Origin: Nitrospirillum sp034653355
Lineage (GTDB): Bacteria > Pseudomonadota > Alphaproteobacteria > Azospirillales > Azospirillaceae
DNA: 64,000 nucleotides
Assembly: GCF_034653355.1 (NCBI RefSeq)
Contig: NZ_JAYEER010000004.1
Span: 1-64,000 of the forward strand
Reading direction: 5' to 3'
The translations under genes and the position numbers were made by a program. The notes below the pieces were generated by a model. It was not told the origin of the DNA. It searched no databases and saw only the letters and a program-made list of their open reading frames with translations. Of the stretch, positions 16,297-24,454 are shown in pieces. Numbering within the stretch: position 1 is the stretch's first letter; every line of letters begins with the position of its first letter.

Positions 16297-17397
16297 GTGG
16301 CGCCTGCCTTGCGTTTCCTGGCTGGGCCCGAGGCCATGGCCCGCCTGCGCCGCGACGGCGTGTCGGATGAGCTGTTCGGCACGGTGGCGGGGGCCTCCGG
16401 CGGGCCGAAATGGCTGGCGCTGACCCGCCTGGACCGGGCCATCCTGTCGCGTTGGTTCCAGGGCCGCACCCGGCCCCTGGCCATGGTGGGCAGCTCCATC
16501 GGCAGCTGGCGTTTCGCCGCCATGGCGCGGCGGGACCCGGCGGCGGTGATGCGCCGGTTCGAGGAAGCCTACCTGGCCTACGTCCCCTCCGACGCCACCA
16601 TGCCGACCCTGACGCGGGAGAGCCGCGCCTTCCTGGACATCATCCTGGGCTCGCCTTCCGGCGCCAATGAAGGCGACCGCAAGGGTGCCCGGGAAATCCT
16701 GGCCCATCCCGCCATGCGCCTGTCCGTGCTGGCGGTGCGGGGGCGGGGGATGCTCGGCGCCCGGCATCCCGCCTGGCTGGCCGCCGGCATCGGGGCGGCG
16801 GGCCTGGCCAACCTGGTCAGCCGCCGCAGTCTGCCCCTGTTTTTCCAGCGCACCCTGTTCGCCGACCCGCGCGCGGCCGATCCCTTCGACCTGGGCGCCG
16901 GCTTTCCCACGCGGCGCCTGCCGCTGACCCCGGCCAACATGGGCGACGCCCTGATGGCCTCCGGCGCCATCCCTTTCCTGCTGGAATTGGTGCGCGACAT
17001 CGGCGGGGCCGGCCCCGGTGCCTACATGGATGGCGGCATCATGGATTATCACCTGGACATCCCCTTCGTGGCGGAGACGCCGGGCAGCGAGCTGGTGCTG
17101 TTCCCGCATTTCGGGCCCAAGGTGGTGCCGGGCTGGTTCGACAAGGGCTTGGGCTGGCGCCGCCCGGCGGCGGCCTCGCTGGCCCGCACCCTGCTGCTAT
17201 GCCCGTCGGAAGAGTTTCTCGCGTCCCTGCCGCACGGCAAGATCCCTGACCGCCGCGACTTCAAGGCGCTGCCGCCCGCCGAGCGCCAGCGCTACTGGCG
17301 CCAGGCCGTGGCCGAGACCGACCGCCTGGCCGATGAATTCCTGGACGCCGTCGACCGCGACCGCATTCCCGACCTGCTGGAGCCGCTGCGGGGCTGA
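16297..17397 (+). CDS. Patatin-like phospholipase
   Basis: A 366-residue patatin-family acyl hydrolase. The oxyanion-hole glycines are in GASGGPKW (about residues 32-39). The nucleophile Ser67 is in GSSIG, and the catalytic Asp245 is in MDGGIMD; together these form the Ser-Asp dyad. No signal peptide is evident. The frame is open upstream to an ATG at 16165. The GTG at 16297, behind GGGGGAAGG, starts just before the conserved domain and is preferred. Substrates of bacterial patatins are usually phospholipids or acyl esters; the specific one is unknown. It is convergent with yccF. Confidence 0.82.
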   Translation: MAPALRFLAGPEAMARLRRDGVSDELFGTVAGASGGPKWLALTRLDRAILSRWFQGRTRPLAMVGSSIGSWRFAAMARRDPAAVMRRFEEAYLAYVPSDATMPTLTRESRAFLDIILGSPSGANEGDRKGAREILAHPAMRLSVLAVRGRGMLGARHPAWLAAGIGAAGLANLVSRRSLPLFFQRTLFADPRAADPFDLGAGFPTRRLPLTPANMGDALMASGAIPFLLELVRDIGGAGPGAYMDGGIMDYHLDIPFVAETPGSELVLFPHFGPKVVPGWFDKGLGWRRPAAASLARTLLLCPSEEFLASLPHGKIPDRRDFKALPPAERQRYWRQAVAETDRLADEFLDAVDRDRIPDLLEPLRG

Positions 17398-17445
17398 ACG
17401 GCCGCCGCCCGTTTTCCCAAGGCGACCGTGGTCGCTTGAGGAACT

Positions 17446-17534
17446 GAATAGGCCGCGACCGCGGCCGCCGGAGCGAGCACCGCAGGGCGTAGCGAGGACA
17501 AGCCAAGGGGCGGATGCCCCGCCGGCGCTTGAGG
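17446..17534 (-). repeat. 3'-UTR structured repeat, family 1, copy B (after yccF)
   Basis: On the minus strand it begins CCTCAAGCGCCGGCGGGGCA about 26 nt after the yccF stop, in sense orientation. It continues through CCTTGGCTTGTCCTCG to the stem GGCCGC-GGTC-GCGGCC and ends CCTAT. Between yccF and the repeat an extra head-like CCTCAAACGCCGG (17542-17555) occurs, as if the head were duplicated. The middle block differs from other copies. Confidence 0.75.
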
Positions 17535-17559
17535 CACAAAAACTCCGGCGTTTGAGGAC

Positions 17560-17982
17560 CTAATAACGCGGCATCCCCATGGTTTCCACCGGCACGATGG
17601 CCTTGCCGATGGGGGCCAGCGCCAGCACGGCGAACTTGAAGTGCTGGATGCCGAAAGGGATGCCGATGATGGTCACGAACCAGAACACGCCGGCGAAGAC
17701 GTGGTAGAGGGCCAGCCACCAGCCGGCGAACAGGAACCAGACGACATTGCCCAGGAAGCCCAGGGGGCTGGTGCCCAGGTCCTCGCGGCCGGTCAGCACG
17801 CGGCGGTCCACCGCCATCTGCCCGAAGGGCCACAGCACGAACAGGCCCATGTTGAAGGCCGCCCGGGCCCAGGGGATGCCGACGACGCTGATCACCATCA
17901 GGATCGCGGCCATGAACCAGGCCAGCGCGCCGGTGAACCCGAACAGCACCACCCACAGGATGTTCATCAGCAGACTGATCAT
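17560..17982 (-). CDS. yccF: YccF-family inner-membrane protein
   Basis: A 140-residue membrane protein of the YccF (DUF307) family. It has two related halves, each with a hydrophobic helix followed by a conserved FxxxxIGIPxGIQHFKFAxLALxPFG-like block: VISVVGIPWARAAFNMGLFVL near 26-46 and WFVTIIGIPFGIQHFKFAVL near 98-117. The frame is open to 18054, but the ATG at 17982 (MISLLMNILWVV) starts directly with helix 1. The function of YccF is not established. Convergent with the patatin-like gene. A family 1 repeat follows its stop. Confidence 0.88.
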   Translation of the reverse strand: MISLLMNILWVVLFGFTGALAWFMAAILMVISVVGIPWARAAFNMGLFVLWPFGQMAVDRRVLTGREDLGTSPLGFLGNVVWFLFAGWWLALYHVFAGVFWFVTIIGIPFGIQHFKFAVLALAPIGKAIVPVETMGMPRY

Positions 17983-18215
17983 GACGCGCAGGCCCCGCTT
18001 GTTGCTTCCCAGGACCCGATCATTCCCCAACGGGGCCGTGCCGTCCAGGACCACACCGGCTTAAGCGGGGGGAACCACCTCATCAAGGCGGGGCTGTGAC
18101 GGCGATGACTTGCGGGGCGCGGCATTCCGGCCTATCCCAAGTTGCGACCTTGCGAACGTGGTTAAAGTCACCGACAGTGACAACGTTATCATCCCTCCGC
18201 ATATCCGAGCGACCC

Positions 18216-19493
18216 ATGCGCCGCAGCAGCCTTGCCGTCCTGTCCGTCCTCAGCCTCAGCCTGGGGGCCCTTGCCCCCGCCTGGTCTTCCGCCGGGGCCG
18301 CGACCCCCGCCGGCGATCCTGAGCAGAAGGTGGGGCAGCGCATCCAGATCCGCGCCGCCGACCTGCCGGCCCCCTACGCCACCGAGGGCGTGGGCAATTC
18401 GTCGGAAGAGGTGGCGCGTCCGGATGGCGCCCACCTGAACGTGCCCAAGGGCTTCACCGTTTCCGTCTTCGCCACCGGGCTCAGCCGCGCCCGCAACCTG
18501 GCGGTGGCGCCCAATGGCGACGTCTTCCTGGCCCGCCAGGCCACGCCGGGTGAGATCACCCTGCTGCGCGACAGCAAGGGCACGGGCACGGCCGACCAGG
18601 TCATCACCTTCGCCGCCGGCTTCGACCGCCCCTACGGCATCGAGTTCCATGACGGCTACCTCTGGGTGGGCGACATCAAGGCGGTGTGGAAGATCCCGTA
18701 CAGGGACGGCGACACCAAGCCGGCGGGCGACCGCGTCCAGGTGACGCCGGACGGCGCGCTGGGCCAGCCCAAGGGCCACCCCACCCGCACCCTGGAGTTC
18801 GCCCCAGACGGCAAGAGCTTCTTCGTCGGCATCGGCTCCGTGAGCAACATCGCCGAGGATCCCAAGCCCCACGCCACCGTGACCGAATTCAACATGGACG
18901 GCACGGTGAAGCGCGTTTACGCCTCCGGCACGCGTAACCCGGTGGGTCTGCAGTTCTACCCCGGCACCGACGACCTCTACGCCGTGGTGAACGAGCGGGA
19001 CGGCCTGGGCGACGGCCTGGTGCCCGACTACTTCACCCGCCTGCAGCCGGAAGGCTTCTACGGCTGGCCCTATTCCTACATCGGCAACCATCCCCAGCCG
19101 GACTTCGCCGACAAGCGGCCGGACCTGGTGGCCAAGGCCATCGTGCCCGACCTGCTGTTCGACCCCCACTCCGCTCCGCTGGGACTGCTGTTCTACACCG
19201 GCCACCAGTTTCCGGCCGACTACCAGGGCGGCGCCTTCGTCACCCTGCACGGCTCGTGGAACAAGGCGAAGCCCACGGGCTACAAGATCGTCTACGTGCC
19301 CTTCACCCATGGCCGCCCCGCCGGCCACTACGTGAACTTCGCCACCGGCTTCTGGCTGCCCGGCACCAATCCGGCCCAGGTCTGGGGCCGCCCGGTGGGT
19401 CTGGCCATGGCGCACGACGGCAGCCTGCTGGTGGCGGATGACGTCGGCGGCACGGTGTGGCGCATCAGCTATCACGCGAAGGGCCAGTCGTAA
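18216..19493 (+). CDS. PQQ-dependent sugar dehydrogenase-like periplasmic protein (sorbosone dehydrogenase family)
   Basis: A 425-residue secreted beta-propeller protein. Residues 1-28 form a signal peptide (MRRSSLAVLSVLSLSLGALAP, cleavage near AGAAT). The rest follows the GSDH/L-sorbosone dehydrogenase family. Typical blocks are FATGLSRARNLAVAPNGDVFLA, FDRPYGIEF, RNPVGLQF, NERDGLGDGLVPDYF, YGWPYSYIG and FVTLHGSWNK. Such enzymes oxidise sugars or their aldehydes with pyrroloquinoline quinone and feed electrons to the respiratory chain. The ATG at 18216 is the only start that yields the signal peptide. It stands alone, divergent from yccF; no cytochrome partner is adjacent. Confidence 0.85.
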   Translation: MRRSSLAVLSVLSLSLGALAPAWSSAGAATPAGDPEQKVGQRIQIRAADLPAPYATEGVGNSSEEVARPDGAHLNVPKGFTVSVFATGLSRARNLAVAPNGDVFLARQATPGEITLLRDSKGTGTADQVITFAAGFDRPYGIEFHDGYLWVGDIKAVWKIPYRDGDTKPAGDRVQVTPDGALGQPKGHPTRTLEFAPDGKSFFVGIGSVSNIAEDPKPHATVTEFNMDGTVKRVYASGTRNPVGLQFYPGTDDLYAVVNERDGLGDGLVPDYFTRLQPEGFYGWPYSYIGNHPQPDFADKRPDLVAKAIVPDLLFDPHSAPLGLLFYTGHQFPADYQGGAFVTLHGSWNKAKPTGYKIVYVPFTHGRPAGHYVNFATGFWLPGTNPAQVWGRPVGLAMAHDGSLLVADDVGGTVWRISYHAKGQS

Positions 19494-19639
19494 GCCGTTC
19501 TATTGGCAAGACTTGGAGGCCGCTTAGAGTCCAGTGGCAATGAAAGGGGCGGTGGCGGTGGGCAATTTCTGCCGCCGCCGCCCTTGTCCAATTTGCAAAA
19601 TGAGCATATATGTTGGGGTGGCTAGAGGAGGCCAGTCCC

Positions 19640-19927
19640 ATGTCGATCGGCGGCATCAACTTCTACAGCTCTGGTTACGGCGCGACGTTTCTGACGTCCG
19701 GTGTCGGTTCGACCACCGATGCCTCCAACACGCAGGTGCAATCCATTTCCCCGGTCAAGACCCAGGGGACCTCGGACCAGGGCACCGACCAGGCCAACAC
19801 CGACAACACCGCGTCCAACAGCAGCAGCGGCGGCTTCACGCAGAACTTCAGCCCGACGCAGGACCAGGTGAAGGCGGCCTCGGATACCGGCCGCACCCGT
19901 GGCGCGTTCGTGAACCTGACAGTCTGA
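19640..19927 (+). CDS. Small Ser/Thr/Asn-rich hypothetical protein
   Basis: A 95-residue low-complexity protein starting MSIGGINFYSSGYGATFLTSG at an ATG behind AGAGGAG (10-nt spacing). The middle is rich in Thr, Ser, Asn and Gln, and the end reads GRTRGAFVNLTV. No signal peptide or transmembrane segment is visible. It looks like a short structural or secreted-substrate protein, but no function can be assigned. A hairpin plus T-run follows. The good ribosome-binding site and terminator support expression. Confidence 0.6.
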   Translation: MSIGGINFYSSGYGATFLTSGVGSTTDASNTQVQSISPVKTQGTSDQGTDQANTDNTASNSSSGGFTQNFSPTQDQVKAASDTGRTRGAFVNLTV

Positions 19928-19966
19928 GCCCACCGATTGCCGGGCGCCTCGGGCGTCCGCACCCAA

Positions 19967-19997
19967 GGGTCGACAGCATCCGCTGCCGGCCCTTTTT
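19967..19997 (+). terminator. Probable rho-independent terminator
   Basis: An imperfect stem GGGTCGACAGC/GCTGCCGGCCC followed by TTTTT. It lies 40 nt after the small Ser/Thr-rich gene. Confidence 0.6.
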
Positions 19998-20052
19998 GTT
20001 ATACGTCCCTTTTGTCGTCCGTCGAAACCAACGGCATCAGAGGCTCATGCCA

Positions 20053-20132
20053 CTATAGGGCGCGGCCGCTGGAGATTTCCGGGAACGCAGTGGACTGGAA
20101 AGGGGGATAAGCCAGGCCATGGCATCCCGAAA
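20053..20132 (-). repeat. 3'-UTR structured repeat, family 1, copy C (after the TetR gene)
   Basis: On the minus strand it starts about 8 nt after the TetR-type stop at 20141, in sense orientation. Its head has diverged, but it keeps GGCTTATCC, CTTTCCAGTCCACTGCGTTC, CCGGAAATCTCC and the closing CCTATAGTGGCATGAG. With copy D (21494-21600, same orientation) it flanks the TetR-RidA cassette as direct repeats. Confidence 0.75.
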
Positions 20133-20140
20133 AATGGGCA

Positions 20141-20734
20141 TCATCCCGGCTGCGCAAGAAGGCCACTGGCCAGATGTTGGAAGGCCTCAACGGCTTTCGG
20201 GAAAACCTCCTTCGGCTCTTCGCTGGCCGCAATCCAGAGCGCCGCGTTGAGTGCCGCGCCGTTCACAAGCCGGGCCGCGGCCTCGGTGTCCACGGGTTTC
20301 AGAATGTTTTGCCCGACAAGCCGTTCCACGGTTTCTTTCGTCGCCTGCAAGCAATTGTTCTGGCTGGGCCACCGCGAGGGATCTCCAAGGACCGCCGGTC
20401 CATCGAGCAGAACAATCCGCTGAACTTCGGGATCGAGCGCCATTTCGATATAGGCGGCCCCTTCGGCCAGCAGGCCCTCCCAATCGTCTCCCGCGCGGGC
20501 GCCAATCTCCCGCGCCCGTGCCGCCATCTCAGCATCGATCTGATGAACAACCGCAGCCAGAAGGCCGCGCTTGTCCCCGAAGTTATGGTAAAGCGCCCCA
20601 CGCGTCAGACCGACTTCGGCGGTCAACTCATCCATGGAGGCGGCGGCGTATCCCTTTTCGGCGAAGGCCCTCCGCGCCGCCGCGATCAGCCTCGCGCGGT
20701 TCTCCTTCATTTTCTCAACGCGTACCTTCGCCAT
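20141..20734 (-). CDS. TetR-family transcriptional regulator
   Basis: A 197-residue TetR-family repressor. The N-terminal helix-turn-helix (about residues 15-55) contains RRAFAEKGYAAASMDELTAE and VGLTRGALYHNFGDKRGLL. The remainder is an all-helical ligand domain with no close assignment. ATG codons at 20740 and 20734 are possible; the second has better spacing from AGCGGGA. It is divergent from the ridA-like gene, and the intergenic region holds a long inverted repeat. It therefore probably represses itself and ridA. GC is lower than in the core genes. The pair lies between two direct copies of the family 1 repeat. Confidence 0.88.
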   Translation of the reverse strand: MAKVRVEKMKENRARLIAAARRAFAEKGYAAASMDELTAEVGLTRGALYHNFGDKRGLLAAVVHQIDAEMAARAREIGARAGDDWEGLLAEGAAYIEMALDPEVQRIVLLDGPAVLGDPSRWPSQNNCLQATKETVERLVGQNILKPVDTEAAARLVNGAALNAALWIAASEEPKEVFPKAVEAFQHLASGLLAQPG

Positions 20735-20754
20735 CGTCATCGTCCCGCTAAATT

Positions 20755-20796
20755 CATATACGTTCCGTATGTGGATTGACATACGGAACGTATATG
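20755..20796. promoter_or_regulatory. Double operator for the TetR-type regulator
   Basis: A perfect 18-bp inverted repeat: CATATACGTTCCGTATGT, spacer GGATTG, then ACATACGGAACGTATATG. Each arm contains a palindrome ATACG-N3-CGTAT (20757-20769 and 20782-20794), with centres 25 bp apart. This gives two dimer sites as seen with cooperatively binding TetR-family repressors. It lies between the TetR gene and the ridA-like gene. Confidence 0.8.
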
Positions 20797-20900
20797 ATTA
20801 TCTCACATACATCGCGTATATCAAAACAGAAGGTGATGTGCGGGCCGGACGGCCGCCTGCCTCCCTGCGCGACCGGCGATAATGAAAAGGAGACCATGAG

Positions 20901-21299
20901 ATGACGCGGCGCGAAGCGATTTTCCCTGCCAACAGGCATGCCCTTTACGAGGCGCACGGTTATTCGGCCGCGATCCGCTCCGCCGACCTTCTCTTTGTCT
21001 CAGGACAGGTCGGCAGCCGTTCCGATGGCACCCCCGAACCTGATTTCGGACGCCAGGTTCGGTTGGCATTCGACAACCTGCGGGCCACCCTGGAAGCGGC
21101 CGGCGGCTCATTCGCCGACATTGTCGATGTGACCACATTCCACACCGATCCGGAGAACCAATTCGAGACCGTCATGGAAGTCAAGAACCAGATCTTCAGC
21201 ACCGCGCCCTATCCCAACTGGACGGCGGTCGGGGTAAGCTGGCTTGCAGGTTTTGATTTCGAAATCAAGGTGATCGCGCGCCTCCCCGACAAGGCCTAG
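20901..21299 (+). CDS. RidA/YjgF-family enamine/imine deaminase
   Basis: A 132-residue Rid-family protein. RidA hydrolyses reactive enamine and imine intermediates (such as 2-aminoacrylate) to keto acids and ammonia. The family blocks are FVSGQVGSRSDG, QVRLAFDNLRATLEAAGGSF, IVDVTTFHTD and the end FEIKVIARLPDKA, where the Arg near residue 128 sits in the usual substrate-binding segment. AAGGAG precedes the ATG at 20901. It is divergent from a TetR regulator across a double operator, so it appears inducible. This is unlike the housekeeping ridA and fits a subfamily that clears a particular metabolite. Confidence 0.88.
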   Translation: MTRREAIFPANRHALYEAHGYSAAIRSADLLFVSGQVGSRSDGTPEPDFGRQVRLAFDNLRATLEAAGGSFADIVDVTTFHTDPENQFETVMEVKNQIFSTAPYPNWTAVGVSWLAGFDFEIKVIARLPDKA

Positions 21300-21493
21300 C
21301 CTCGCCGAGGCTTCTGTGAGCGGCTTTATCCCGGCGGTCTTCCCGGGAGTTGGCGCCGGTACCTCGATCGCCGGCACGGGCGGGCGAGGGACCTTGCCGT
21401 TGACGGGCTCGCGGGCCTTGTGGGGAGTTCCGGTCTCCCGCCTGCCATCGCTTCCGATGATCCGCTGGATGCGGCGGCACGAGATGTTGACTC

Positions 21494-21600
21494 GTGCCGT
21501 TGTAGCCCGCGACTGCGGGCGCCGGAGATTTCCGGGGAGCCGAAGGCGGACTGGAAATCGAGGATAAGCCAAGGGGTGGATGCCCGCCGACGCCTGAGAT
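21494..21600 (-). repeat. 3'-UTR structured repeat, family 1, copy D (after the chemoreceptor gene)
   Basis: On the minus strand it starts about 15 nt after the chemoreceptor stop (21616), in sense orientation. It begins CTCAGGCGTCGGCGGGCATC, continues CTTGGCTTATCCTCGATTTC and CAGTCCGCC, then CCGGAAATCTCCGG, and closes with the stem GCCCGC-AGTC-GCGGGC and GCTACAACGGCACGA. The stem sequence differs from copies A and F at paired positions, keeping the pairing. The 194 bases between ridA and this copy hold no convincing gene. Confidence 0.82.
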
Positions 21601-21615
21601 AAACCAGAAACGTCC

Positions 21616-23688
21616 TTACATTTCCCGCAGGGCCTTCATGAAGCCCTCCACCGCCTGGTTCAGGCGGCCGGCCTCGCGGGTCAGGCTGCCGGCGGTGTCC
21701 AGCACCTCGCCCGCCGTGCTACCGGCCACACCGGTGGCGTCGGTCAGGGAAGACAGGGTGCGGCTGACGTGGTCGGTGCCGTCGGCGGCCTCGGCCACGT
21801 TGCGGGCGATCTCGCGGGTGGCTGCCCCCTGCTCCTCCACCGCGGCGGCGATGGCGGCGGCCACCTCGTTCACCTCGTGAATGGTGGCGCCGATACGCTC
21901 CATGGCGGCGACGCTGAGGCCGGTGCGCTGGCCGATGTCCTGGACGTAGCGGGTGATCTCCTCCGTGGCCTTGGCTGTCTGGCCGGCCAGGGTCTTGACC
22001 TCGGAGGCGACGACGGCGAAGCCCTTGCCGGCCTCACCCGCCCGCGCCGCCTCGATGGTGGCGTTCAGGGCCAGCAGGTTGGTCTGGCCGGCGATGTCGC
22101 TGATCATCTGCACCACGGCGCCGATGCGGTCCGACGCCTCGGCCAGGCCGCCGATGGTCTCACCCGTGCTGGTCGCCTCGGCCACCGCCCGGGCGGCGAT
22201 GGCCTTGGACCGTTCGACTTGCCGCCCGACCTCGTCCACCGAGGCCGCCAGTTCCTGGGCGGCGGCGGCCACGGTCTGCACATTGCTGGAGGTTTGGCTG
22301 GCGGCGGCCTGCACGTCCTGGGCTTGCGCGCAGGCGGTGCCGGTGTTGTCGGTCAGGGTGCGGGCGTCGCCTTCCAGGGTGTGGGCCGCGCTGGTGACGG
22401 CGGCGGCCACCCCATGCACGTCCGTCTCGAACGCGGCGGCCAGGCGGGCCTGCCGCGTCACCACCGACCAGGTCATCATGGGGCCGACATAGCGGCCGTC
22501 GGTGTCGCGCACGGCGGCCACACGCAGCTCCAACTCCTCATCCTCGCCTCCCGGCGCATTCCCGCCGACGTTCTTCAGGGTCAGGCGGCCCTGCCAGGGC
22601 AGGCGGGCGGGGTTCTTCACCACATCCAAAAGCGGGGCGGGGTCGGCATGGAACAGGCCGATGCCGGCGCCCACAGGCGAGCCGCCGGCCAACGGGCGCG
22701 GCAGGGGGGCGCCCAGGGTCTTCAGCGCGCCCAGGCTGGCGGTGTTGGCGTAGGTGATGCGGAAGTCCTGGTCGGCGTCGGCCAACAGGACGTTCAGCGG
22801 CATGTCGTCCACCATCTGCTTCAGGCGGAAGACGTCGGCCACCACGCCGCGCAGGGCGCCCGCGGCGCGCAGCATGCGTCCGATCTCGTCCCGGCGCTGG
22901 GTCGGGCGGATTTCAACCGTGGTGTCGTTGGCGGCCAGGCGTTCCAGCAGGCGGGCCACCAGCAGGGCGGGACCACCCACCCAGCGGCTGGCCAGCCACC
23001 AGGCGATAAGGCCCAGCAGCACGGCCAGGGTGACGCTGGCCACCAGGATGCTGGTCTTCAGACGCTCCACCGCCTCGGCGAAGATGCGCTTCTGGATGCC
23101 GGTGTAGAGCACGCCCACGGTGCGGCCGCCGGCGTCCTTGATGGGGTCGTAGGCGGTGTAGAAGGGCACGCCCAGGATGTCGGCCTCGCCGCGATAGGCT
23201 TCGCCCCGGCCGACGACGGCGTCGTAGACGGCGTTGCGGGCCAGCGCGGTGCCCACGGCGCGGCTGCCGTCGGGCTTCATGACGTTGGTGGCGATGCGCA
23301 CCATCTCGCCATCCTTGGCGGCGAAGATGGTGGCGGTGCCCCCCACCAGGCGTTTCACCGTGTCGACGGCGGCGACGTTGTTCTCCAGCGCCGTGTCGCC
23401 GGCGTAGAGGCGCCCATCCTTCAGGCTGTAGCCCCGGCCGTAGCCTTCCAGCACATGCCAGGCCACCCGCATGTTGGCGTCCTGCCGGTCCTTGGCCAGT
23501 TCCATGGTGAAGCCCGCCAGCAGCACGTGGCTGATGGCCAGGCTGACCACCGTCAGCAGGGTCACGGCCCCGACGATCAGCAGGGCGATGCGCGCCGCCA
23601 CCGAGACGTCGAAACGCTTGCGAACCTTGGCGGAAATGGAGGGGGCGCCGGCGGCCGAGGGGGCCGTCGAGGACTGGGCTTGGAACAT
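21616..23688 (-). CDS. Methyl-accepting chemotaxis protein with Cache and PAS-like domains
   Basis: A 690-residue chemoreceptor. A cytoplasmic N-terminal tail leads to TM1 near residues 35-57. A periplasmic Cache-type sensor (about 58-215) is followed by TM2 (about 225-245) and a HAMP-like region. Then comes a PAS-like domain with VDDMPLNVLLADADQDFRITYANTAS split across about 300-330, and finally a methyl-accepting signalling domain whose hairpin tip reads ISDIAGQTNLLALNATIEAA. It signals to CheA/CheW at the inner membrane. The frame is open to 23832; the ATG at 23688 has GGAAG 7 nt upstream and avoids an unusual N-terminus. No che genes are adjacent. The ligand is unknown. Confidence 0.93.
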   Translation of the reverse strand: MFQAQSSTAPSAAGAPSISAKVRKRFDVSVAARIALLIVGAVTLLTVVSLAISHVLLAGFTMELAKDRQDANMRVAWHVLEGYGRGYSLKDGRLYAGDTALENNVAAVDTVKRLVGGTATIFAAKDGEMVRIATNVMKPDGSRAVGTALARNAVYDAVVGRGEAYRGEADILGVPFYTAYDPIKDAGGRTVGVLYTGIQKRIFAEAVERLKTSILVASVTLAVLLGLIAWWLASRWVGGPALLVARLLERLAANDTTVEIRPTQRRDEIGRMLRAAGALRGVVADVFRLKQMVDDMPLNVLLADADQDFRITYANTASLGALKTLGAPLPRPLAGGSPVGAGIGLFHADPAPLLDVVKNPARLPWQGRLTLKNVGGNAPGGEDEELELRVAAVRDTDGRYVGPMMTWSVVTRQARLAAAFETDVHGVAAAVTSAAHTLEGDARTLTDNTGTACAQAQDVQAAASQTSSNVQTVAAAAQELAASVDEVGRQVERSKAIAARAVAEATSTGETIGGLAEASDRIGAVVQMISDIAGQTNLLALNATIEAARAGEAGKGFAVVASEVKTLAGQTAKATEEITRYVQDIGQRTGLSVAAMERIGATIHEVNEVAAAIAAAVEEQGAATREIARNVAEAADGTDHVSRTLSSLTDATGVAGSTAGEVLDTAGSLTREAGRLNQAVEGFMKALREM

Positions 23689-24454
23689 GGCAACACTTCC
23701 CAAATGCGACGCCCACGAGGGCGCCGGAGGGCGCGCACGGGCGATAACGACAGCGAAATTTGAAATGCCGGCTAGGGCGGTCCCCGATCGGCCCGCGAAC
23801 CGCGGAGCTGTCTTTCGGAAGGCGACGTTCAATATAGACCACTGAGGATTTAGTCCAGGGACAAGCCCATGCGAATTTTGAAGACTAGACCATCAGGTGG
23901 AATGGCATGCCGATCCGTCAGCTTTTGAAATTTCTTTTAAGCGCTTCTCGCCTTCATCACCACCCGCCAATCTCCTTGCGATTTTGCTATTCATTCACCG
24001 GCATAATCCGGCATCGGCGGTTAAGTAATATTTGGATAATCAGCAGAAAATCGATTATCCGACCCAACTAATCGGATACCGAAGTCGACGTTCAGGGAAG
24101 ATGAGGTTGACACATCATCCAACGGTCGCCGCTAAAATCTGTGCGAAGAGCATCGGGCCGACGCCAAGAGGCCGCATCAGCCGACGACGGGTTCCAGCCA
24201 GGCCTGCGTTCTTCTGTCGCATCCCCGCGTGAATTGTCGGCCCGATGCTGCGATTTCAACGTGGGGACAGCGCTTACCTTGAACACAGCCGGATATAGTA
24301 TCCAGAAGGCTTCCGCCCCGCTGCCTTTGGCAAGGGCGCACATATTGGTCGGGAAGTCCGTAATTGAACTGCGGGGTGGACATGGGCACACTCCGCGCCA
24401 AAGCGTAAAGCGCCCCGAAGCGGCGCCGCGCAATACAAGTGTAGGAGCGGCTGT
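23689..24454. other. Long intergenic region between the chemoreceptor and M1 peptidase genes
   Basis: 766 bases. The first half (about 23870-24110) is distinctly AT-rich and holds an inverted repeat GGATAATC-N11-GATTATCC (24034-24041/24053-24060) with related TAATCCG and TAATCGGATA motifs nearby. This suggests a regulatory region for one or both divergent genes. Frames in 24090-24450 exist on both strands but show no family resemblance and no good ribosome-binding site. Confidence 0.5.

Noticed and set aside
18167..18181. GTCAC-N5-GTGAC inverted repeat before the sugar dehydrogenase gene
   Set aside because: Short and isolated; could be an operator but there is no second copy or known regulator nearby.
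21769..23763. Long plus-strand frame (664 codons) opposite the chemoreceptor gene
   Set aside because: Repetitive Gly/His-rich shadow of the receptor codons; no ribosome site or family resemblance.
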